A stretch of 64,000 bases of DNA from Saksenaea vasiformis B4078 (taxonomy: Eukaryota > Mucoromycota > Mucoromycetes > Mucorales > Saksenaeaceae). The position numbers were made by a program, and so were the translations under genes. Below are positions 38,797-48,900 of this stretch, piece after piece (the first letter of the stretch is position 1; each line of letters begins with the position of its first letter). The notes beneath the pieces were generated by a model that saw only the letters and a program-made list of their open reading frames with translations, had not been told where the DNA came from and did no database searches. The stretch covers positions 48,975-112,974 of the forward strand of contig JNDT01002040.1 in NCBI GenBank assembly GCA_000697055.1, in the 5' to 3' direction.

Positions 38797-41700
38797 TGTA
38801 AGGGATAGGAAAAGGATAGGAAGGGGAAAAAGAAAGATAAGAATGTAGTTAACTTTTTTTTTCTTTTTCGTTCGAATCGCTTTCTTTTTTATAGATGTAG
38901 AAAGCGAAACCGATCGGAGCAAGGAATTAGAGAAGTCATGGCTTCTTGTGGATTTTGGTTCGTTGTGTCTAAAGACAATCTTGGCAAAGGATTGTCCAGG
39001 GACGGAGTCCAGGCCCAGGCACCATGAAAAAAATTTGACAGATCCAAGAAAAAATTTTTGATTCGTTAATCGCTTAACATGTATGAAACATGTCCATTGA
39101 TTTACACATAGACAAAGGTCGGGCACCTGAAATCAGTTCTTCCTTTAGAAATCTGTTTTTTTTTAGCGGCGTCACAACGCGAAACATCTACCATTCAGGT
39201 CCCTCGAGAAAGCAGTTGAAACATAAGGTGATGATGATGCTATTATGTTCTACTTTGTTTTTTTTTTGGCCACGTATTAGAAGGAGACGTAGCCTCTAGA
39301 AACAGGAAGTTTGAAACAAAATTTAACAACCTTTTTTTTTTGGTTTAATGCCGCCGACCAACGTTTATCCAGCCTAGATGCCCCGTTGTATCATTGGACT
39401 GACTGACTCCGTAAGACATAGAGAGACCTGTATACAACATAAACGAACGTACGCTGTCTTTCTAGCGTCCCAAATTTCTGACAAGCGAGTGTGAAACTGT
39501 CAACGGGCTTTACAGTGTTTTAACTAGGCCTGTTCCATGTATTTTATGATCCCCGCTCAGACCTCGTGCTCTTGCCTTTTTTTTTTATGAACAGTACAAT
39601 TGTTTTGTTGTTGACATTCATCGGTCCCTGAAAAACGTACGGCTCTTCCGTGATGAATCCATGGCTGAGTCAGGAACCATGTGTTACAAAGCGTAGTCTG
39701 CAGTAATGCTCCGCCGCTGCTGCATTATTATTTCTTTGTTGCTGAAGAACCCGTCTCAGAAGGAGCGGATAGATTGTTTCATCGCGCAAGTGGTTACCAT
39801 GGAAATCCAAACTGAAACGTCATTTGATCGTTTTCCTCAAGTGGAGTGAGACATCGTCTCTGTTAAAAAAGGAAAAGAAAAGAGCCTGGGAATGTCTTGG
39901 GCGCAGGGTAACCGAAGGCAGACCTCCTCCTGGAACATCACAAAGATACTCATTCAGACTCCGTCCAGAGCAGGATCAGTTGCTATGAAACGAGGTTGTC
40001 TCTCACCTCCTCTTTTTTTTTCTTTTTTAATTGAGTAGACAAATTCAGCACGAGTATTCTATAATAAAGGATGGTATAATAACGTCTTTTGTTTTTTGTT
40101 GTTCCTGTGTCAAAGGTGTCAAATGTTTTACTGCAAGCCATGCTCCGGGGAATCCTCATCATTGAGAAATAAGCTTCATACCACTTCATTTCTTAATTTT
40201 TTTTTCTCCTTCCTCTCCTTAAGTTTACAGATGTTTCTTTATTATTCTATCACCCGCGCTGTCGTAATTTTACATCTTCTTGCGTGCACACACAGTAAAC
40301 GAAGAAGGGGAGAAGGGGATTCGTCTCCTTTGCCTCCTACCCCTTCTATAGTTATTGATCTCCTCCTCTTATCAAGATCTTTCGTCTGTGCTCAGATGAA
40401 AAAAAAAAGGTTGTTACTTTCCTTGTTAGCACATGTGTCTCGCAACTGAGCGCCTCCAAGATTAATGATCGATGTTGATAAACCAGCCATCTTGATACAA
40501 GAGAAAACGAAACATTGACACATGAATCAGGTATATATAAATATAAATATGGAACGGGGAGACACTATTCATAATTTATTGTTTCAAAAAAAAATAGCTT
40601 CATTACGGAAAAGGAGGGGAATTGAACTACTGCAAATAATTACGTAGAATGGAGATGAGATTTGCATCTTATTTAGTAGGAGAAGTAAAAAACAAAACCT
40701 GAAATGAGCGCTCGTCTATTGATTAAGAGAATAGAATAAAAAATAGTCGAGAGGCTGAAGAAATCAGATAAAATAAAATAAAATGTACATGTTCCTGAAG
40801 AGAAAAAAAAAATAAGGTCGCAGACGGAGTTTCATCGTGATCAATAGGATCTACGGATGTTACTGCGCTAGTAGGGTCATCATGTACTACATACATTGCA
40901 TCAATGCGCTGAAACTTATGCGGGGTAGGTAAGTGCGCACATGCTGTTTGTATAATGAATTCCGTTGCCGTTCACCCTGTGCTTAGGGCAGATTTTTTTT
41001 TTCCTTGGTGGCCGACCAAATAAGTGGAAAGTAAAAAGAAGGGAACCCCTCGCTTTTCTCCTTCTCCTCTTGCTCCTCGGATTCAATTGGTTCACTATCA
41101 AAACAGAGAAAGTAACCGCGAGGTTATCAGTCCACAAACCATTGTGTTTATGGTTCATTGTTCATAAAAACACTATCAACGTGGGAATTCTCTGTTTCAC
41201 TCAAAAAGAGAATTGCAACATAAGGAGGCGTGTGAGTAGGAGATTACGCCATGAAGACATGAAGCAAAGTGTATCTACTTTTCTAAGAACGTGTAGAATA
41301 GAAGAAGCGTCTCTGTCTGTATAGGTTCCAGGGTTTATCGCGGGCACTCTCGTCTTTTTGTTCTAGAATCTAGCTTTTGTGGAACCGTTTGTCTGCTTGA
41401 CAACCTCATTTCGGAGTACTGTCAAAAGAAAAAGGAAAATCCATACACTAAAGACATGGCGAGAACTTTCATGTTGCGCTACATCGTCTCGTAGCAATGT
41501 AAAAACTGAATAATCCAAGCTACTTGTTGTCAACCCTGCCGTAACTTCTCGTTTATTCAGGGTAAATAATGGTTGTCAAAACCAGTGAAGCATGTGAAAA
41601 TGTGTAACCTGATAGCAATCGATTCCTGCGATCCGGGTATTCGACAGGTAACATAACCTGGTGAGAGTCGGAGATGTAAAAAGGGTACAGTGTACCAAGG

Positions 41701-42635
41701 ATGTACACTGTCTAAATTGACCTACACTATTGTTGTTGTTGTTGTTGCTGTTGTGGGAGGTATGGGCCAAAAAAAGGACAACGGAGAGGAACAGAATCTT
41801 TGTTTGCTTTGTAAAACGATGGACGGAAGGGAGGAATCAAATAATATAATACTTTTTATTGTCGGTGATTGAGGTTCAATGGATTGAGACAGCGATAGAT
41901 TAGGACTTCATTTGTGCAGACTGTGATCCTTGTAAAGAGAGAAGGATGTTCTCCGTCCGTTTCCTGTTTTTTACCTGATCATTCAAGGTGGTTCTGTAAT
42001 AGAAAATGGTCGAGCTTCAGCGAATTTTGGTTTGGCTTATTACGTAGTGCAATGATATATTCATTTGGTAGACTGCAAGTCCGCCTAAAAGCGCAACAGT
42101 TTGTCATTAGAAGAATGGTGTTGCTGCATCATGTGGATGGCATGCGACTCATGTCGAATGATCTGATCGCCGAGAAAACTAAAAGGATAATTCTTTCTGA
42201 ACGCAAACTAAGTTTAGAGTCGTGTGCACCACAGACAACATTTAGAAGGTTTTCTTTTTCTTATTCAGGAAGTACCAAATGTTTGAAGTTTATCTATCTA
42301 TTGGGCGTTTTTACCTAGTTGTTTTTAGTGTTTGTTTTACTGTTAATGAGGGATCATCATCCTCTCTTTTAATGGTCACAAAAGAGAGAAAATGGGTTGT
42401 TGCACACACATGGCTGTCCTGATTCGGTGTCCCAAATTTGACACACAAAAATCCAGTAGTTTTGCTCCCATTTGTTGTTTAACCTCCTCCTCCTCCTTTC
42501 TTCTCGACCCTGCAAACACCAATTCCCCTTCCTTTGCTTTCGTTATCTCATTCTTTTTTTTTTTAATAATTTGTTTGCTTACACTCGTTTCTTATTATTT
42601 ATCTACCCCGTTCTTTGTATGTTAACTAGCGTCTC
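38797..42635. other. 3.8-kb gene-poor stretch, no supported gene
   Basis: Only short open frames lacking motifs. T-rich runs (39161, 39337, 39578, 40197) and (GTT)n near 41732-41752. The final 150 bases are pyrimidine-rich and lead into the Boi-type gene. Confidence 0.45.
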
Positions 42636-45600
42636 ATGGCTGGCCCCGAGACTGTCTATGCCATTCATAATTTCGAAGCTGAAAACGACGACGAGATCTC
42701 CTTCTCAGCCGGTGAACCTGTCATTGTACTTGAGAAAGATGAGGGTTATAGCGACGGTTGGTGGCAGGTAAAAAAAGAAAGAAAGGAAAACACTGCAATC
42801 AAGAGAGATGGGTTGGATGAGAGATGACTAACATTGAGAGTTAGGGCCGTAATGTGCGAGGCGAAGTTGGCCTTTTTCCTATGAATTACACCTCACCCCA
42901 GTGGCACGGTCCAATTATCGAAAAGAAAATTGAGTCTATTGAAAGCAGTTTATCAAAACTGCAAGTCTTACCTCCTTCACCGCAGTTACCCACACCATCG
43001 ACATCTACTTCGACGAAGAAGTCGCGCGACCAGTTACCTCGTGCAAATTCGTTATCCTCCCTTAGTTCTGTCCAATCTCATCCAGCCTCCACGCGGCCGG
43101 TGATGATGATCAATGCTCCCAGCTCCACCTCCAAGAATCTGCAACGCCAAATTCTTACTTCCCTCTCGTTACCCGGCCTGCACAACAGTTCCCCCGAGGA
43201 CTGGGATGTGGATCAAGTGGCATTGTGGCTCGATGCCATGGGTTTTGGGAGCATTGCCGATAATTTCAAAGGTAATGTCGCACGCTCGGACCTTGCATGA
43301 CAAACCAAGGAAAAAAAAAAAAGAACAGAGAGATTGAGTCCTGTTTTATTGTAGCACAAGAAATTAGCGGTGACATTTTACTCGAATTGAACCTGGAATC
43401 ACTCAAGGAACTGGACGTCAAGACTTTTGGGAAACGTTTCAAGATCCATAGTGCTATCCAGGCACTCCGAGACGTGATGGCCCGCCGTCACGACACGCAA
43501 AGTCTAAATACCGCCGAGGTAATGCAATTCAGTTAGCCGGTGTAACCTTTCGCCCTTCTCCTTTTCTAAACTTATATATAATTAAGGAATCCGTATCCAC
43601 TGTCACCAAACAGCACGTTTATGGTCGCACACACACCCCGGAAGACGGGAGGCATCGGCATTCGCAGTACCAAAAGTATAGTCGCTACCCCTTGACGAAC
43701 GACGACCACTCCTCCGACCATGGATCCCTCCCTCGGCAAGCGGACAAACATCTTCATGATTATGGCTCCGTCGACTCCGCATCCCAAAGCGATTACGAAG
43801 CCTGCCTGCGCGACGACCGGCAGTATTCTATGGATTCCATCATGATACCACCAGAAAAACCATCAACAAAACAGAAGCAACAACAACAACGATCACGCTC
43901 TACCTCAGTAGGGGCACATCACCATAATAATAATAATAATAACGGTTCTCATATCCATCCTTCATCCGACATCGCACAACCAAAACGCAAAACGGTAAAA
44001 CATCTCTTATTTCTGTTTTGCCAGTCCGCTAATAATAATAATACTATGATTTCTAATTCAGTATACCGACGTTGCAAGTACACAGTACGACGATTTAAAA
44101 CAGTATGTAACATTTAATTTTCTAAAAAGGAGAAGCGAGGCTGATTTTTTTTTTTTGCAGTGCCGCTGGTCGTTATGACATGATGCGTGGCTCATTTACG
44201 CCAACATCGAAACCACAGAATGTCTTGGCTGTAGCATCCAGACGTTCTGTTGACAGCATTTCTCAACGTGCAAGTTTTGTCGATGGCAATGTCACACCAG
44301 ATATGGAAGGATGGCTGCACAAACAGAGCGACAAGTACAAAACGTGGAATAAACGCTGGTTTGTACTGAAAGGTCCTAATCTCTTCTATTTCAAGAGTCC
44401 AAAGGTAAATACAGAAAAAGACAAGCAATTTAGAGAAGATGATGTTTTTTTTTAAAAAAAAATCCTTTTTTCTTTGGTAGGATGTGCGGATGAAAGGGAT
44501 TATCAATCTCCGAGGTTACCGAATCATTAGTGATGAAACAATTTACGCTGGTAAATATTGTTTCAAAGCTCAGCATGAACGAGAACGTACATTTTATTTC
44601 TACACCGATTATGAGCTGGATATGAAAGCATGGATGAAGACATTGATGAAAGCCACCATTTCAAGAGACTACAAAGGTAGAAGGTTTCTAGAAAACACGA
44701 GCCATAGAAATACTAACTTTATCCCCGGGGTTTTAGCACCTGTTTTGTCCTCGAGTACTATACCCACTGTTTCATTAGACATGGCGCGTCGTATGAAGCC
44801 ACGTCCGCCATCGATGATTCTGTACAAAAAGGAGAATCGCCAGACATCACGTCTCCCACCCATTGATCCACGGCCCATTTCACCTATGGATGATGAGGAG
44901 TATAGTAGGGAGGGAGAGGACGACGACGAGGAGGAGTACGAGGAGGAGGAGGAGGAGGAGTACGACGACGAACCACAACCCATTGCCCACATGGCATTGT
45001 CGGAGGATGAACTCCCTATACCCGAACCGCCTGAGGACAAAAAGAAGAAAGACCGCCTCCAGGATTCTGGATTTGACAGTACACATCGACCTATCTCATG
45101 TTCGTCACCCGTCTATGGAGGACCGTTTTACGACGTGGACGATGAGGAGGAAGATGCTCTTGATCGACCAGGCGGCTTACGACGTCTCACGGAAGAAAGT
45201 CAACTCAGCAATCTCAACTGGAGCGCAGCAGATTACGTTGATTGGATCAACCATATTGTCGATCAGAAGATCAACGATTTGTGCGAGTTCCGAACAGGAG
45301 AAGTACTGATTGAATTGCTGGAACATCTGAGCGGCAAAGAAGTACGCAGACCAAATACACCCCGCTCCGGATCACCGAGTATGCAAATGTTGGATAATAT
45401 CGTGGCTGCCTTCAAGTTTATGGGCCGAGAAGGTATCGAGGTGGACGGCCAGTATACCATCAAAGGTATAACCCAAAGAAAAAAAAAAAAGCAAGCAATG
45501 CATTTGCAAGTTACAGCCATTTTTTTTATAACACGGCTCTCTTTCTTTTTTAGATGTGTTTGGCGGCAATGAAGCCAAGATCATGGGCATGCTGGATGCT

Positions 45601-45726
45601 ATCAAGGCATGGTCACATACCTTTTTACATGTACCACGAGATAACAAAAAGGCGAGCGGTGGAACCTTTGGTGAGCATGACCAAGAAAAGCTCAAAGCAT
45701 TGGACGACGGTGTCTATGCACTGTGA
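42636..45726 (+). CDS. Boi1/Boi2-type polarity scaffold: SH3, SAM, PH and C-terminal CH-like domain
   Basis: Nine exons: 42636-42767, 42845-43271, 43355-43518, 43587-43994, 44062-44102, 44161-44404, 44481-44676, 44737-45465, 45554-45726; 837 aa. An SH3 domain (residues 5-62; YAIHNFEAENDDEISF, GWW, GLFPMNYT) is followed by a SAM domain (about 163-235; WDVDQVALWLDAMGF, GDILLELNLESLKEL). A PH domain spans about 440-540 (MEGWLHKQ, WNKRWFVLKGPNLFYF, AWMKTLMKAT). An acidic Asp/Glu stretch follows, then a calponin-homology-like end (about 700-810; YVDWINHIVDQKINDL, EVLIELLEHLSGK). Boi proteins link Cdc42 polarity, exocyst and septins at growth sites. The extra CH-like end is not in yeast Boi1. The 41-base exon 5 is a small-exon call supported by frame. 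Confidence 0.87.
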
Positions 45727-46169
45727 TAACCTGCAACAAACTTCTTCTTCTTCTTCTTTTTCTTCTTTTTCTTCTTTTTCTTCTTTTTCTTCTTTATACT
45801 ACCCCTTCTTTTTCTCTTCTTTCATAATTGTTTGATAACTTACTTATAATTCAGTTAACGTACATACTATCAGTGAATTTTTTTTAATTACAAAACTAAG
45901 AACAAAAAAAAAGAAGTAGGAGGTGGTAACGGTTCCGAAAGGAAGTGAGGGTCAAGCCCAACTTAAACATTAGATAACGCTTGTTACCTAATTGACAACA
46001 CATGAAGATCATTTTTTTCTTCTGCATAATCAATCATGTCGTACAGCTTGAAATGATACAACTCTATGGCAAAATGACGACTTTTTCTCTTTTTCTTCCT
46101 TTTTAATCACTCACGCAAAAATGAAGAGAGAAGGTTTATTTACTTCTTTTTATTTTTTTTCTCTCCTCC
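45727..46169. other. intergenic, no gene seen
   Basis: Starts with a (TTC)n run at 45740-45795 in the Boi gene 3' UTR; the rest is AT-rich leader of the cytochrome b561 gene. Confidence 0.45.
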
Positions 46170-47005
46170 ATGGCAACACAAATTAACGAGATTACACCAT
46201 TGTTAGTGGACTCTTCAAGAGAAGGGAAGAAAGATCATCGTGCAAACTACGCTATTTATCTGGGTCTGGCGCTGTTTTCCCTGTTGGTCTTTTCCGTCCT
46301 TGTGCGTGTTCCTGTGTCTCCCTTTAGTTTTCATCCATTCTTCATCACTGTTTTCATCATTGCGTCGACAGAGGGTAAATAAATACCATGTTACAGACAT
46401 AACATGGATTAAAAAGGTTGTGTCTATGTAGGTATTCGATTGCTCCAAACGACAGTGACTGCACGACAGAAAGCGAATGGTTTAAGACGACATGTTGTGA
46501 TCCAAGGGCTAGGTTACACATCGCTTCTCTTGGGATTTGGTGCCATCGTTTACAACAAAACAATCCATCAAAGTGAACACTTTACATCGTATGTAAAATA
46601 TAACCCTTAGCCTGCACTGAAAAAGATGATCGCTAAAAAAAAGGAATAATGCATTTTTCCAGTGCACATGGGCAACTCGGTGTCGCTGTTTTTTCACTTT
46701 TATTTCTGCAAGTTCTCTTCGGTTTTTCCATTGCGTACAGCAACCGTACTAAACGGTGGTGGAAGTATCATCGTCTGTCAGGTTATTTCCTGACGACATT
46801 GGTATGGATAACAGCCCAGTTGGGTGTGCGGGCGGATTACATGGTAAACAATCTATGGTCCTTCAACTTGATTTGGTTCCATTGGGTTGCGCTGGCTCTC
46901 GTGGCGGGGGGGCTCATTAGCCGTGTGCGGACGGAAAAATGGGGCCGTTGGTTTCAAAGGGGACAGAGAATCAAATACTGTTTATTGAACAAGTTTTTAC
47001 GCTGA
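46170..47005 (+). CDS. cytochrome b561-domain membrane protein
   Basis: Exons 46170-46374, 46432-46588, about 46663-47005; 234 aa. The N-terminus has a short acidic leader with a dileucine-like ITPLLV motif seen on vesicle and vacuolar proteins. Five or so hydrophobic helices follow. Four histidines at family positions can ligate two hemes: SFHPFFITVF, RHVVIQGLGY, AHGQLGVAVF and KYHRLSGYF. Family members pass electrons across membranes, often as ferric reductases. The last codons (CLLNKFLR and stop) lie within the 3' end of dispersed family copy B, which runs on the opposite strand. Confidence 0.85.
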
Positions 47006-47748
47006 TCTATATAAATTTTGCGCCCATGAGCAGCCACTTTTACGCTAAGAAAAGAATCAAATATGCGTTCGTTAATACATAAGTTGGCAACAAATTCATA
47101 CACTACTTACATCAGCGCAGCCGCTCCATGGACACGAAATTCATATAGACAGCATAACAATTTGTTCATGGTTAGTAAATGGAATAATATTTGGACCGAA
47201 GGGTAATTCCACCATATGATGGAGGCCGCACCCCGCACCGTGATGGGTGGAGGTGGGAGAAGGGAGATGATTGGCTTCGATGTGAGCGGCCAATTGAAAC
47301 GCACAGCAGAGGACTTGAAGCGATACAACGTCCAGCGATCTATTATACAAGATGAGTGATGCTGAGTGCGACAACATTTATTTTACTTACTTAAGTGATG
47401 GGTAAAGATGCCACCACAGCTGAGACGGTTCGGGACAGAGGTCATACAGGCTAAACAATACATCAAAAGACATGAGCGATCCTGGATGTGTATCCCAATA
47501 AAAGTACATACCGGGGATGTAAAATGAACAGAGCCAAAGAAAAAAAAAAGAATTCATGCGTCCCTTTAAATACTCTCACTTTACGCGTTCCGATTGGTGC
47601 GTTGGGGAACCTATTACAATGGACCAGCGCAATACGCCTTTGATTCAGAAGTAAAGGTACCTGAGACTCTGCGCAAAAGCTCTCGGGTACGCACTGCAAG
47701 ATTGATTTGGTACCAGCGCAAAGTAATATTTAGATGACGCAAATGTGT
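46976..47748 (-). repeat. dispersed family, copy B (spliced ORF possibly intact)
   Basis: Minus-strand counterpart of copy A. Read downward from about 47748: TTTGCGTCA, a TATA-like GTATTTAAAGGGACGC (about 47570), and an open frame from an ATG near 47516. The frame reads MYFYWDTHPGSLMSFDVLFS and LYDLCPEPSQLWWHLYPSL, has a phase-2 intron (donor GTAAGT near 47393, acceptor ATAG), and continues LDVVSLQVLCCAFQLAAH, ending with a stop near 47141: about 105 aa. A second donor/acceptor pair and an AATAAA signal (rc of 46976-47002) follow, as in copy A. Coding similarity to A (SLY.LCPEPS.LW, DV.SLQ.LC.A) hints at past selection on protein. Function unknown. Confidence 0.6.
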
Positions 47749-47900
47749 ACAGTAGATACTCGATATAAGAATACTCACGGTAGACAGAAAATCTATTCCT
47801 TTATCGAGAATATTCTTTAAGTGAACTTTGTAGCATAGTATCCACCAGATTTTTTCCCCTAAGAAGTATTCTTATATCGAGATTATTCTTATATCGACGA
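47749..47900. mobile_element. MITE-like inverted repeat element, right end damaged
   Basis: A 16-base arm CTCGATATAAGAATAC near 47760 is perfectly inverted as GTATTCTTATATCGAG near 47867. The left end reads TA CAGTAGATACTCGATATAAG, the layout of a Tc1/mariner-pogo terminus after a TA target. On the right TATTCTTATATCGA occurs twice in tandem and the outer CTACTG part is missing. There is no coding capacity. Confidence 0.6.
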
Positions 47901-47915
47901 ATGCTCCAGAAAATT

Positions 47916-47957
47916 GTTCTTGTCCATCGGACTTCCAAACATCAGCCTAGAGTTGCG
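47916..47957 (+). repeat. DIRS left inverted terminal repeat
   Basis: Reads TTCTTGTCC, a variable 10 bases, then AAACATCAGCCTAGAGTTGC. The last part is the exact reverse complement of the right-hand end. Confidence 0.88.
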
Positions 47958-47972
47958 GCTCCAGTAGACAAA

Positions 47973-48900
47973 TCAAAGGTTTTCTGCGCGGAGAACAACC
48001 GCCGTGATATCGTGGGCTTGTAGACGTTGACGGCGGTAGTGTTGATCAAAGACCTGCGAGGAGGACCAGTTGCCCAAAGTGACCACATCATCAACCGGCA
48101 CACGCCGGGCGAGGGCGAGGTCTGAGGCGAGGGAGCGAACCGTTGGGAGTGGTTTAAGATCGGTAGAGAGACTCACAATCTGGCGTAGCCAGCTGGAAAT
48201 CGTGGTAGCTTCTAATGGAGAGGACGGGTCTCTTGAGTTGACGAGAAGATTGTCCGGGGGTCTTGAACGGGCATCCGGGTGATCGCGCAGGGCCGTGAAT
48301 GCTGCAACTGGGCAGAGTGCTGGCTGTGATCTGTGCGGTCGCACGAGGATGGTCTTGACTATTCTTCGTCCGCTACGGCGCTCCTTGGGGGCAAAGACGA
48401 CGAGATTGAGAGAGCCACTCGCATCTATTGAACACTTCGTCATGGCGAGTAGGAATGCTGTCTTCATGTTGAGTGACCAAAGCGAGCTGGAGGTGGAAGT
48501 TGCGATGTTAGCGACGTGTTGTAAGCTGGGAGTTAAGTCGACGGTCGGTTTGGACAAGGATTTGGGAGGGGATGAGCGTCTGTATTGCTGTAGAAGTCGT
48601 CGAATATCCTCGGAGTCGCGAATACGTTCAGGATGCACATGGAATTGCATCACTGCACATCGTAGTACCTGTAAGGTGCTTACACTATATCCTGCATTGT
48701 GTGCTTCTGCTAAAAAGTTGATCAGGTCGGCTGGAGTATAATTGTTGATGTCGACTGCATGCGTGAGTGTCCACTTGATGAACCGGATCTGTGCGAGGTA
48801 GATAAGTTGATCGTTTTGCTGTAGATGCCAATGACGAAGCGGTGAGTGAGTCGATGGCTGCGGAGGAGTATCCTAGAGATTCAAATCGACGCCGGATACT
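47973..48900 (-). pseudogene. DIRS tyrosine recombinase (YR), apparently frame-shifted
   Basis: The recombinase N-terminal helices (SIRRRFESLGYSSAAIDSL, SSLASTAKRSTYL) are in one frame; from about 48790 the continuation (AQIRFIKWTLTHAVDINNY) is in another and runs to the stop at 47973. The catalytic half holds RSLASDLALARRVPVDDVV, LGNW and QHYRR, matching the R, W and Tyr nucleophile region of DIRS YRs. The first expected catalytic Arg region reads TKCSIDASGSL, without Arg. The enzyme would integrate the circular cDNA. Either one base is lost or gained, or the two frames are joined by frameshifting; the missing Arg favours decay. Confidence 0.7.

Noticed and set aside
44669..45040. Ser-rich antisense frame in the Boi-type gene
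   Set aside because: It is the complement of the Asp/Glu-rich run of the real exon.
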